NCBI RefSeq assembly: GCF_937958535.1
Contig: NZ_CALGNQ010000276.1
Span: 1-7,474 of the forward strand
Length of the DNA stretch: 7,474 nt
Source of the DNA: an uncultured Georgenia sp.
GTDB taxonomy: Bacteria; Actinomycetota; Actinomycetes; Actinomycetales; Actinomycetaceae
Direction of reading: 5' to 3'
Shown: positions 1-5,710 of the stretch, in pieces
How the letters are laid out: every line of letters begins with the position of its first letter
Position numbering within the stretch: position 1 is the first letter of the stretch
The notes under the pieces: generated by a model
What the model saw: only the letters and a program-made list of their open reading frames with translations
The model's database searches: none
What the model was told of the DNA's origin: nothing
Made by a program: the position numbers and the translations under genes

Positions 1-52
1 CGCCGTCGTGCACCCCGCGCCCCGCGCCCGTCCGCGGCGGCCCTGCGGTGCC

Positions 53-880
53 TCAGAGCGCGACGGTGCCGGCGATCGCCGTCGTCGTGCGCCCGCCCAC
101 CCACAGCGTGCCGTCCGCTTCTCGCACGTGGACGCGACCCGCGCGACCGATGGCGGTGCCCTGCGCTGCGACGTAGGGCGGGTGGACCTCGCCGGTGTCG
201 CGGAGCCACAGCGCCAACCCGGCGTTGAGGCTGCCGGTCACCGGGTCCTCCGCCCCCGCCTCGGTGAAGGCGCGCACCTCGACGTCGGTGCCGCCGCTGC
301 CCGGGGCGGCCCAGACGCCGATCATGAGGCCGGCGAAGCGCTCGTAGCGCGGCCGCACCGCGAGCACGGCGTCGGCCGAGCGCAGCCGCAGCGCCAGCCA
401 GGGCGGGCCGTTGTCCAGCCACGCAGCGGCGAGGACGTCCTCCGCACCGAGGTCGAGCGCGGCGACCGCCCGGGCCAGTGTCTGCTCGTCCGGCGGCTCG
501 TAGCGGCGCAGCGGGGGCGCGGCGAAGGACCACATCCCCTCGCTCTCCCGCAGCTCGACCAGGCCGACGCCGCACTCCTGGACGAGCCGCCCGCTGCGCG
601 CCGGCGCCCCTCCCGCGGAGAGCCAGGCGTGGGCCGAGCCGAGCGTGGGGTGGCCCGCGAAGGGCAGCTCGGTGGCGGTGGTGAAGATCCGCAGCCGGTA
701 GTCGGCCTCGTCGGTGGTGGGCGGGAGCAGGAAGGTGGTCTCCGCGAGGTTGGTCCACGCGGCGAAGGCCTGCATCTCCTCGCTGCTCAGCCCCTCACCG
801 TCGACCACGACGGCCACCGGGTTGCCGAGGTAGGGCTCGGCACCGAAGACGTCCACCTGGAGGAAGCGTCGCTGCCGCAT
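53..880 (-). CDS. PhzF-family isomerase/epimerase-like protein
   Basis: A 275-residue protein, the usual length for the PhzF family (diaminopimelate-epimerase fold, two similar lobes, cytosolic). Family hallmarks are visible: the N-terminal QVDVFG...GNPVAVV strand-loop at residues 8-26; NLAETTF at 44-50, where Glu47 matches the catalytic Glu45 of PhzF; ELPFAGHPTLG at 71-81; and EDPVTGS at about 211-217 in the second lobe. Named members isomerise trans-2,3-dihydro-3-hydroxyanthranilate in phenazine synthesis, but most genomic members have no known substrate. No phenazine gene lies here, so a phenazine role is not supported. The ATG at 880 follows TAGGGT by 6 nt with no Shine-Dalgarno, suggesting a leaderless transcript. 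It lies 20 nt after the VOC gene on the same strand and could also be read from that gene's promoter. Family call firm; substrate unknown. Confidence 0.93.
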   Translation of the reverse strand: MRQRRFLQVDVFGAEPYLGNPVAVVVDGEGLSSEEMQAFAAWTNLAETTFLLPPTTDEADYRLRIFTTATELPFAGHPTLGSAHAWLSAGGAPARSGRLVQECGVGLVELRESEGMWSFAAPPLRRYEPPDEQTLARAVAALDLGAEDVLAAAWLDNGPPWLALRLRSADAVLAVRPRYERFAGLMIGVWAAPGSGGTDVEVRAFTEAGAEDPVTGSLNAGLALWLRDTGEVHPPYVAAQGTAIGRAGRVHVREADGTLWVGGRTTTAIAGTVAL

Positions 881-886
881 GGCGCC

Positions 887-892
887 ACCCTA
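887..892 (-). promoter_or_regulatory. Putative -10 element of the PhzF-like gene (leaderless)
   Basis: TAGGGT on the minus strand fits the actinobacterial -10 pattern TANNNT and is followed by GGCGCC and then the ATG. A start site about 7 nt downstream would coincide with the start codon. It lies in the 20-nt gap after the VOC stop codon. I could not recognise a -35 box. Inferred from sequence only. Confidence 0.5.
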
Positions 893-900
893 GGGGAGGC

Positions 901-1302
901 TCAGTCCTCGCGCGGGCTGAGCACGCAGAACTCGTTGCCCTCCGGGTCGGCGAGCACCACCCACGACGCGCGCTCGGTCTGGCCGACGTCCACCCGGGTG
1001 GCCCCCAGGTCGATGAGCCGCTGCACCTCGGCCTGCTGGTCGTCACGCTCGCGCGGGGCGAGGTCGAGGTGGAGCCGGTTCTTCACCGTCTTGCCCTCGG
1101 GCACCGGGACGAAGACGAGGCCCGGGCCGCGGCGGTCGGGCGGGACGTCGGAGGCGCCCCGCTCCAGCGCGTGCGGCGGGACGAGGATGATCTCCTCCGC
1201 CGAGTCGTAGGCGTGCTTCCAGCCGAGCGCCTCGGCCCACCACGCGGCCTGGGCCGTGTGGTCGAGGCAGTCGACGACGACGGAGTACCACCGGACGGAC
1301 AT
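901..1302 (-). CDS. VOC family (glyoxalase-like) small protein
   Basis: About 133 residues, a single vicinal-oxygen-chelate (glyoxalase/bleomycin-resistance-like) domain of the actinobacterial Glyoxalase_6 type. The two beta-alpha-beta-beta-beta halves are visible: VRWYSVVVDCLDHTAQAAWW and ALGWKH near the N-terminus, LVFVPVPEG and NRLHLDLAPRERDD in the middle, and WVVLADPEGNEFCVL near the C-terminus. This subgroup generally has no assigned substrate, so the reaction (isomerase, dioxygenase, lyase or drug-binding) cannot be called. Two adjacent starts exist, GTG at 1303-1305 and ATG at 1300-1302. I chose the ATG because AGGAGG at 1307-1312 is 4 nt from it but only 1 nt from the GTG. It is divergent from the polymerase gene and 20 nt upstream of the PhzF-like gene, so the two may form a short operon. 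Unlike most neighbours it has a strong Shine-Dalgarno. Confidence 0.9.
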   Translation of the reverse strand: MSVRWYSVVVDCLDHTAQAAWWAEALGWKHAYDSAEEIILVPPHALERGASDVPPDRRGPGLVFVPVPEGKTVKNRLHLDLAPRERDDQQAEVQRLIDLGATRVDVGQTERASWVVLADPEGNEFCVLSPRED

Positions 1303-1306
1303 CACG

Positions 1307-1312
1307 CCTCCT
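1307..1312 (-). promoter_or_regulatory. Ribosome binding site of the VOC gene
   Basis: AGGAGG on the minus strand, 4 nt before ATG (1302) and 1 nt before an adjoining GTG (1305). It decides for the ATG. One of only two clear Shine-Dalgarno sequences in the window. Confidence 0.75.
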
Positions 1313-1341
1313 CGCGTCGCGGGAACCTCGCAGGCCAGTGA

Positions 1342-1389
1342 ACCATCCCGTCCCGCCCGCTGTCAGCACCCGGCGGGCGTGGGGATGGT
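1342..1389. repeat. Nested inverted repeat in the VOC/polymerase divergent region
   Basis: Outer arms ACCATCCC (1342-1349) and GGGATGGT (1382-1389) are exact reverse complements over 8 bp. Inside them CGCCCGC (1354-1360) and GCGGGCG (1373-1379) are exact over 7 bp, with a 12-nt loop. The linkers between outer and inner arms are 4 and 2 nt. The structure ends 6 bp before the putative polymerase -10 box (1396) and lies upstream of the VOC gene. It could be an operator, a cruciform or an RNA leader structure of a VOC transcript. Structure seen directly; function unknown. Confidence 0.6.
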
Positions 1390-1395
1390 GGGGCT

Positions 1396-1401
1396 TAGGC
1401 T
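1396..1401 (+). promoter_or_regulatory. Putative -10 element of the polymerase gene (leaderless)
   Basis: TAGGCT fits TANNNT and is followed by a 7-nt spacer (CTCGTCC) and then GTG at 1409. There is no Shine-Dalgarno at a usable distance from that GTG. It supports the GTG over the upstream ATG at 1385, which would place this box inside the coding region. No clear -35 was recognised. Confidence 0.55.
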
Positions 1402-1408
1402 CTCGTCC

Positions 1409-3082
1409 GTGGAGATCGTGGTGGTGGAGGACGACGACGGCGCGCACCTGGGGGTCGTCGACGACGGTGCCACGCGGCACGAGACGGTCGCCGCCGCCGA
1501 CCTGCCTGCCCGCGTGCGCCACCTCGAGCGTGAGCACCGCCCGCGCTGGGTGTGGGCCGACACCGCCGCCACCTACGGCCGCCTGGTCCGTGCCGGGGTG
1601 CGCGTGGAGCGCTGCTACGACCTGCGGCTGTGCCGCCGGATCCTGCGCCGCGCACTCCACGCTCCCCCGCCGTCGGAGCTGTGGGACGCCGCCGACGAGG
1701 GCGAGGAGGGGCTCGACGCACCGCCCACCCTGTTCGGGGTGACGCCGCTGCCGCCCGCGGAGGTGCTCGCCGAGCGGGCGCGGCAGCGCGAGGTCGTCGC
1801 CGGGAGCCGCGACCCGGGCAGGCTCGCCACGCTGCTCGCCGCGGAGTCGGCCGGCGCGCTCGTCGCGGCCGAGATGCGCCACGACGGCCTGCCGTGGAGC
1901 GCGGAGGCGCACGACCGGCTGCTCACCGAGGTGCTCGGCCCGCGGCCGCACCACGGCGCGCGGCCCGCGGTGCTCGAGGCGCTCGCCGCACAGGTGCGCG
2001 ACGCCCTGGACGCACCACGGCTCAACCCCGACTCCGGGCCTGCGCTGCTGCGCGCGCTGCGCTCGGCCGGGATCTCGGTGCAGACCACCCGCAAGTGGGA
2101 GCTCGAGCAGGTCGACCACCCGGCCGTCGCCCCGCTCCTGGAGTACAAGCGGCTGGCGCGGCTGCACAGCGCCAACGGCTGGGCGTGGGCCGAGGAGTGG
2201 GTGCGTCCCGGTCCGCCCGGCGGCCGGGAGCGGTTCCACCCCGACTACGTGGTCGGCGGCGTCGTCACCGGACGGTGGGCCACGCGTGGCGGCGGGGCGC
2301 TGCAGCTGCCCAAGCAGGTGCGCGGGGCGGTCGTCGCCGACCCGGGGTGGCGGCTCGTCGTCGCCGACGTCGCCCAGCTCGAGCCGCGGGTGCTCGCGGC
2401 GATGGCACGTGACGAGCGCATGGCGGGCGCCGCCCGCGGCGGGGACCTCTACCAGGGACTGGTCGACCAGGGGGTCATCGACACCCGCGACCACGCCAAG
2501 GTCGCCATGCTCGGCGCGCTGTACGGCGCGACCACCGGCCGGTCCGGTGAGCTCGTCCCGCGTCTGCTGCGCGCCTTCCCGCGGGCCACCGCCGTCGTCG
2601 AGGGGGCGGCGATGCGCGGCGAGGTGGGCGGCGTGGTCCGCACCTGGCTGGGGCGCACCTCGCCGGAGCCGCCGCCGGCGTGGAAGGCCGCCCAGGACCG
2701 GCAGCACGAGCCCGGCGCCACCGACGACGACCGCCGTGTCGCCCGCCGGCTGGCCCGCGACTGGGGGCGCTTCACCCGCAACTTCGTCGTCCAGGGCACC
2801 GCCGCGGAGTGGGCGCTGTGCTGGCTGGCGGACCTGCGCAACCGGCTGCGTGCCACGGCCGGACCGGACGCGGTACGACCCGACGGCACCGCCACCGGCC
2901 CGCACCTGGTCTTCTTCCTCCACGATGAGGTCATCGTCCACACCCCGGCCGACCTCGCCGAGGACGTGGCGACGGCGGTCCGCGAGGCCGCGGCCGGCGC
3001 GGGCCGGTTGCTCTTCGGCGACTTCCCCATCGACTTCCCGCTCGACGTCGCGGTCGTCGACACCTACGCCGACGCCGGCTGA
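1409..3082 (+). CDS. Family-A DNA polymerase, actinobacterial 'bifunctional 3'-5' exonuclease/DNA polymerase' type
   Basis: About 557 residues, template-directed DNA synthesis. It resembles the stand-alone polymerases of actinobacteria that exist beside PolA and has no 5'-nuclease (FEN) domain. Polymerase motifs in order: TGRWATRGGGALQLP (counterpart of the Pol I TGRLSS...LQNIP segment); motif A DVAQLEPRVLA with Asp320; O-helix motif B with Arg360, Lys364 and Tyr372 in the same spacing as Taq R659/K663/Y671, but with Leu368 at the F667 position; FVVQGTAAEWAL; and motif C HDEV with His505-Asp506-Glu507. Both metal-binding Asp are present. The N-terminal ~165 residues should hold the exonuclease-like domain, but I see no clear DEDD acidic set, so proofreading is doubtful despite the family name. 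Start: GTG 1409 is 7 nt after TAGGCT; ATG 1385 is an alternative. A LigB-type ligase follows on the same strand 258 nt downstream, suggesting a repair role. Family call firm; pathway inferred. Confidence 0.93.
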   Translation: MEIVVVEDDDGAHLGVVDDGATRHETVAAADLPARVRHLEREHRPRWVWADTAATYGRLVRAGVRVERCYDLRLCRRILRRALHAPPPSELWDAADEGEEGLDAPPTLFGVTPLPPAEVLAERARQREVVAGSRDPGRLATLLAAESAGALVAAEMRHDGLPWSAEAHDRLLTEVLGPRPHHGARPAVLEALAAQVRDALDAPRLNPDSGPALLRALRSAGISVQTTRKWELEQVDHPAVAPLLEYKRLARLHSANGWAWAEEWVRPGPPGGRERFHPDYVVGGVVTGRWATRGGGALQLPKQVRGAVVADPGWRLVVADVAQLEPRVLAAMARDERMAGAARGGDLYQGLVDQGVIDTRDHAKVAMLGALYGATTGRSGELVPRLLRAFPRATAVVEGAAMRGEVGGVVRTWLGRTSPEPPPAWKAAQDRQHEPGATDDDRRVARRLARDWGRFTRNFVVQGTAAEWALCWLADLRNRLRATAGPDAVRPDGTATGPHLVFFLHDEVIVHTPADLAEDVATAVREAAAGAGRLLFGDFPIDFPLDVAVVDTYADAG

Positions 3083-3093
3083 CCCGGCCCGCC

Positions 3094-3109
3094 CCGACCG
3101 ACCGACCGA
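3094..3109. repeat. CCGA tetranucleotide repeat, four copies
   Basis: Four perfect tandem copies of CCGA, 12 nt after the polymerase stop codon, with an imperfect fifth after one extra C. A short simple repeat next to the 18-bp array. Probably replication slippage; no function evident. Confidence 0.7.
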
Positions 3110-3114
3110 CCCGA

Positions 3115-3258
3115 GCCTCCTCCACCGACAGCCCACCTCCCACCGAGAGCCCACTTCCCACCCACAGCTCACTTCCCACCGAGCGCCCACTTCCCACCGA
3201 GAGCTCACTTCCCACCCACAGCCCGTTTCCCACCGAGAGCTCAGTACCCAGCCAGACC
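3115..3258. repeat. Tandem repeat of an 18-bp unit, about eight copies
   Basis: The consensus unit is CCACTTCCCACCGAGAGC. Six well-conserved copies cover 3133-3240, with one degenerate copy on each side (3115-3132 and 3241-3258). Variation is confined to a few positions: first base C or T, ACTT/ACCT/GTTT after it, and the end GAGAGC, GAGCGC or CACAGC. The array fills most of the polymerase-ligase gap and is C-rich on the plus strand. Because 18 is a multiple of three it stays open in several frames and gives repetitive peptides, but nothing suggests it is coding. It is a minisatellite-like array with possible copy-number variation between strains. Confidence 0.88.
3211..3231 (-). other. Canonical G-quadruplex motif
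   Basis: On the minus strand four GGG runs are separated by loops of 4, 4 and 1 nt (plus strand: CCC runs at 3211-3213, 3215-3217, 3222-3224 and 3229-3231). This meets the standard G3N1-7 rule. It spans units 6 and 7 of the 18-bp array. It would form on the template strand for the ligase gene, with an i-motif possible on the other strand. Folding is inferred. Confidence 0.55.
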
Positions 3259-3328
3259 CGCCTGCCCGCCCTCCCCACGTCGTCGCAGCGCCTGTGACGG
3301 AGCCCGCGCATCCACGGCGCCCCGCTGC

Positions 3329-3334
3329 CAGAAT
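3329..3334 (+). promoter_or_regulatory. Putative -10 element of the ligase gene (leaderless)
   Basis: CAGAAT matches TATAAT at four of six positions and is followed by CGGCAC and then the GTG start at 3341. Spacing is the same as at the other leaderless starts here, and no Shine-Dalgarno precedes the GTG. It implies the ligase has its own promoter and is not only read through from the polymerase gene. Confidence 0.5.
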
Positions 3335-3340
3335 CGGCAC

Positions 3341-4858
3341 GTGCTCTTCGCCCGCATCGCCGAGGTCTCTGCCGCCGTCGCCGCGACCCGCTCCCGGCTG
3401 GAGAAGCGGGCGCTGCTCGCCGCTGCGCTGCGCGAGGCCGAGCCCGAGGAGGCGGAGGTGGTCGCCACCTACCTGTCCGGGCGGGTGCGTCAGCGCCGCA
3501 CCGGCGTGGGGTGGCGCACCCTGGCCGACCTCCCCGACCCGGCCCCGGAGCCCTCGCTCTCCCCGGTCGACGTCGACCGCCGGCTGGAGGAGATCGCGGT
3601 GCTCACCGGCGCCGGTTCACAGACCGGTCGCGCCAGGGCCGTCGCCGAGCTCTTCGCGGCGCTCACCACGGGCGAGCAGCAGTTCCTGCGCGGCCTCATC
3701 CTCGGCGAGGTGCGGCAGGGTGCGCTGGACGCGCTCATCCTCGAGGCGGTCGCCGCCGCGGCCGAGGTGCCGGTGTCCACCGTGCGCCGTGCCGCCATGT
3801 TCAGTGCGCTCACCGGCCCGGTCGCCCGCGCCGCGTTGGTCGGCGGAACCGTCGCGCTGGAGGAGTTCCGCCCGGCCGTGCTCCGACCTGTGCGACCGAT
3901 GCTGGCCTCCGCCGCCCCGGACCTCGGCGCCGCGCTGGACAAGCTGCGCGGGGGGAGTGAGGAGCCGGTGGCCGCGGACGGCAAGATCGACGGCATCCGG
4001 GTGCAGGTGCACCGCAAGGACGACGAGGTGGCCGTCTTCACCCGCTCCCTGGACGACATCACCGAGCGGGTGCCGGAGATCGCCGAGGTCGTGCGCGCCC
4101 TGCCCTCCCGGCGGCTCATCCTCGACGGCGAGGCCATCGCCCTCGACCCCGGCGGGCGCCCCCGCCCGTTCCAGGAGACGGCCGCCCGCACCGGCACACA
4201 GGAGGTCTCCGGCGGCGGGGTGCCGCTCACGGTGTACTTCTTCGACCTGCTGCACCGCGACGGCACCACCCTGATAACGGCACCCGCCGGCGAGCGGTTC
4301 GCCGCCCTGGAGGACGTCGTCCCCGAGCACGCCCTCGTCCCCCGCCGGGTCAGCGCCGACCCCGACGAGCTCGCCGACTTCTACCGCGCGATCCTCGACC
4401 AGGGGCACGAGGGCGTCGTACTGAAGAACCTCACCGCCCCGTACGACGCCGGGCGCCGCGGCGCCGCATGGGTCAAGGTCAAGCCGCGCCACACGCTGGA
4501 CCTCGTCGTCCTCGCCGTCGAGTGGGGCAGCGGCCGCCGCCGGGGATGGCTGTCGAACATCCACCTCGGGGCGCGCGACCGCGACGGCTTCGTCATGCTG
4601 GGCAAGACGTTCAAGGGGATGACCGACGAGATGCTCGAGTGGCAGACCCGCCGCTTCCTGGAGCTGGAGACACACCGCGAGGGTCACGTCGTCTTCGTGC
4701 GTCCCGAGCAGGTCGTCGAGATCGCCTTCGACGGCGTTCAACGCTCGCCCCGCTACCCCGGAGGACTGGCGCTGCGCTTCGCCCGGGTGCTGCGCTACCG
4801 CGACGACAAGACGGCGGCCGAGGCGGACACCATCGACGCCGTGCGTGCCCTGGCCTGA
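3341..4858 (+). CDS. ligB: ATP-dependent DNA ligase, LigB type
   Basis: A 505-residue protein that seals DNA nicks using ATP through a lysyl-AMP intermediate. Length and sequence resemble mycobacterial LigB, one of the accessory ATP ligases actinobacteria carry besides NAD-dependent LigA. The N-terminal alpha-helical DNA-binding domain covers roughly residues 1-195 (SRLEKRALLAA; RRTGVGWRTL; LGEVRQGALD). The nucleotidyltransferase domain holds motif I KIDGIR with the AMP-accepting Lys215; motif III LDGEAIAL (Asp262-Glu264); YFFDLLHRDGT; motif IV EGVVLK (Glu357, Lys362); and motif V WVKVKP (Lys379, Lys381). The C-terminal OB domain has AVEWGSGRRRGWLSNIHLGA, GKTFKGMTDEML and RYPGGLALRFARVLRYRDDK. 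All catalytic motifs look intact. The GTG start lies 6 nt after CAGAAT. It is in tandem with a DNA polymerase, suggesting an accessory gap-filling and sealing pair. A LigD role is not supported: no polymerase or phosphoesterase domain is fused and no Ku is nearby. Confidence 0.95.
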   Translation: MLFARIAEVSAAVAATRSRLEKRALLAAALREAEPEEAEVVATYLSGRVRQRRTGVGWRTLADLPDPAPEPSLSPVDVDRRLEEIAVLTGAGSQTGRARAVAELFAALTTGEQQFLRGLILGEVRQGALDALILEAVAAAAEVPVSTVRRAAMFSALTGPVARAALVGGTVALEEFRPAVLRPVRPMLASAAPDLGAALDKLRGGSEEPVAADGKIDGIRVQVHRKDDEVAVFTRSLDDITERVPEIAEVVRALPSRRLILDGEAIALDPGGRPRPFQETAARTGTQEVSGGGVPLTVYFFDLLHRDGTTLITAPAGERFAALEDVVPEHALVPRRVSADPDELADFYRAILDQGHEGVVLKNLTAPYDAGRRGAAWVKVKPRHTLDLVVLAVEWGSGRRRGWLSNIHLGARDRDGFVMLGKTFKGMTDEMLEWQTRRFLELETHREGHVVFVRPEQVVEIAFDGVQRSPRYPGGLALRFARVLRYRDDKTAAEADTIDAVRALA

Positions 4859-4865
4859 CGGCGGT

Positions 4866-4887
4866 GCCGCCCTGGCGGCAGGGCGGC
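4866..4887 (+). terminator. GC-rich hairpin 7 nt after the ligase stop
   Basis: GCCGCCCT (4866-4873) and AGGGCGGC (4880-4887) pair over 8 bp around a 6-nt loop. An alternative 7-bp pairing, TGCCGCC with GGCGGCA, exists at 4865-4880. There is no U-tract, so it is not a classical intrinsic terminator, but U-less hairpins are commonly proposed to end transcripts or protect 3' ends in actinobacteria. Structure seen; function inferred. Confidence 0.5.
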
Positions 4888-4896
4888 CTCGACGAC

Positions 4897-4912
4897 GGTC
4901 CAGCGCCGGACC
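4897..4912. repeat. Small inverted repeat in the convergent region
   Basis: GGTCC and GGACC form a 5-bp stem with a 6-nt loop, midway between the ligase-proximal hairpin and the palindrome over the Nudix stop. Weak on its own; listed because it is the middle of three consecutive hairpins. Confidence 0.35.
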
Positions 4913-4926
4913 ACCTACCCCGCCGT

Positions 4927-4947
4927 GCGCGACGCTCAGCGTCGCGC
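4927..4947 (-). terminator. Perfect palindrome over the Nudix stop codon, possible bidirectional terminator
   Basis: GCGCGACGCT (4927-4936) and AGCGTCGCGC (4938-4947) are exact reverse complements with one central base. In RNA this gives at least an 8-bp stem with a 5-nt loop. The Nudix stop codon (4936-4938) sits at its centre, so the last Nudix codons form one arm. It lies between convergent genes and could act on transcripts from either side. No U-tract on either strand. Confidence 0.5.
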
Positions 4948-5660
4948 GCCAGGCGCCTCCACCAGCTCCGCGACCGTCCCGACGTCGACCAGGTCCTCCA
5001 GGCACATCCGCGTCGGGTCCATGAGGAGCACCTCGCCGCTCAGCCCCTGCGCGAGCGCCTCCGCCGGCGTCCACCAGCGCGACTCGGCGGCCTCCCCGCC
5101 CAGGTGCAGCGCCTGCTGCCGGTGCGGCAGGCGGGCGAGGAAGAAGCGGGTGTCGTAGCGCCGCGGGTACCCCCCCGGGGTGACGAAGTGCGCCCACGGC
5201 CGCAGCAGGTCGGAGCGGAGCACCAGGCCACGGGCGGCGAGCAGCCGGCCGAACGTCGTCCGACCGGTGATGAGACGGCGCCGGTCCGCCGCCAGCAGCG
5301 CGGGGTCGGGCGGGTCGGCCCCGTCCTGCGGGGTGGCCAGCAGCACCCCGCACTCCTCGAGGTCTCGCGCACGGCGGCGCACACGTGCGCCCGGGCGGCG
5401 CTCGCCGGCAGGCCCAGGGTCCGGCCCCACTCCGCGGCGGAGGGCCCGCGCCAGGGCACCGCCGGGTCGTGGTCCTGCGGGTCCACCCCGCCGCCGGGGA
5501 AGACGAGCGCGCCGGCGGCGAAGGCCATCGTCGGCTGCCGGCGGAGCATGAAGACCTCCACCCCGGTCGGACCGTCCCGCACCACCAGCACGGTCGACGC
5601 CGGACGCGCCGGGACGCCGTCGGGCACGGCCTGTCGCGGCGTCTCGGGAGCTCCGGTCAC
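4936..5660 (-). pseudogene. NUDT19-like Nudix hydrolase, frameshifted in the Nudix box
   Basis: Two minus-strand frames together make one Nudix hydrolase of about 241 residues. The upstream frame (5660-5361) gives TVLVVRD, EVFMLRRQ and AGALVFPGGGVDPQDHD, then AHVCAAVRET. The downstream frame (from 5358) continues EECGVLLATP, then WAHFVTPGG, YDTRFFLARLP, ESRWWTPAEAL and LLMDPTRMCLEDL to the stop. Joined, they restore the Nudix box core RET-x-EECGVLL. One base is missing around 5359-5363: one extra C (CTC) or T (TTC) would supply Leu or Phe and repair the frame. The ~45-residue insertion between GGGV and RETxEE is typical of NUDT19-like enzymes, which hydrolyse acyl-CoA or related diphosphates; the substrate here is unproven. 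Start GTG 5660 follows TATGGT by 6 nt. As written, the first frame runs to about 5040 as non-homologous sequence and no full enzyme is made. Real mutation or sequencing error cannot be separated here. Confidence 0.85.
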
Positions 5661-5666
5661 CCCCGC

Positions 5667-5672
5667 ACCATA
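5667..5672 (-). promoter_or_regulatory. Putative -10 element of the Nudix gene (leaderless)
   Basis: TATGGT on the minus strand fits TANNNT; GCGGGG (6 nt) and then GTG at 5660 follow. It lies in the 49-nt gap after the symporter gene, so the Nudix gene probably has its own promoter. The GTG start also fits the protein, since the conserved region begins about 25 residues later. Confidence 0.5.
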
Positions 5673-5710
5673 TGGGCCGTCGCCGGCCGCCAGGAGCGTC
5701 GGCGCGGCGG

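Noticed and set aside
1..52. Terminator after the PhzF-like gene
   Set aside because: The 52 nt are GC-rich, but I see no stem with good arms or a U-tract.
1334..1363. VOC gene promoter with CTGACA as -35 (1358-1363) and TTCACT as -10 (1334-1339) on the minus strand
   Set aside because: The -10 matches the consensus at only three of six positions, and the site lies partly within the nested inverted repeat. Too weak to annotate.
3133..3240. MraZ-type operator (repeated TGGGA on the minus strand)
   Set aside because: MraZ boxes are spaced about 10 bp apart next to the mra operon; here the spacing is 18 bp and no cell-division genes are present.
3115..3258. CRISPR array
   Set aside because: The 18-bp units are directly adjacent with no unique spacers and no cas gene is present.
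1043..3340. 765-codon open frame on the minus strand, antisense to the polymerase gene
   Set aside because: It lies opposite a gene with clear family-A polymerase motifs. The translation is low-complexity (R, G, A, P rich) with no family resemblance, as expected of shadow frames in very GC-rich DNA.
2286..4274. 662-codon open frame on the plus strand spanning the polymerase end, the 18-bp repeat and the ligase start, with TSHRELTSHPQP-like peptide repeats
   Set aside because: It is out of frame with two well-supported genes and is Ser/Arg/Pro/Thr rich throughout. It stays open across the array only because the unit length is a multiple of three.
3617..5353. 578-codon minus-strand frame over the ligase and Nudix genes
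   Set aside because: Antisense shadow of the ligase, continuing in a wrong frame of the Nudix gene; no domain recognisable.
5359..5363. Programmed ribosomal frameshift in the Nudix gene
   Set aside because: No slippery heptamer or obvious downstream stimulatory structure is visible, and relatives of this family are normally encoded in one frame.
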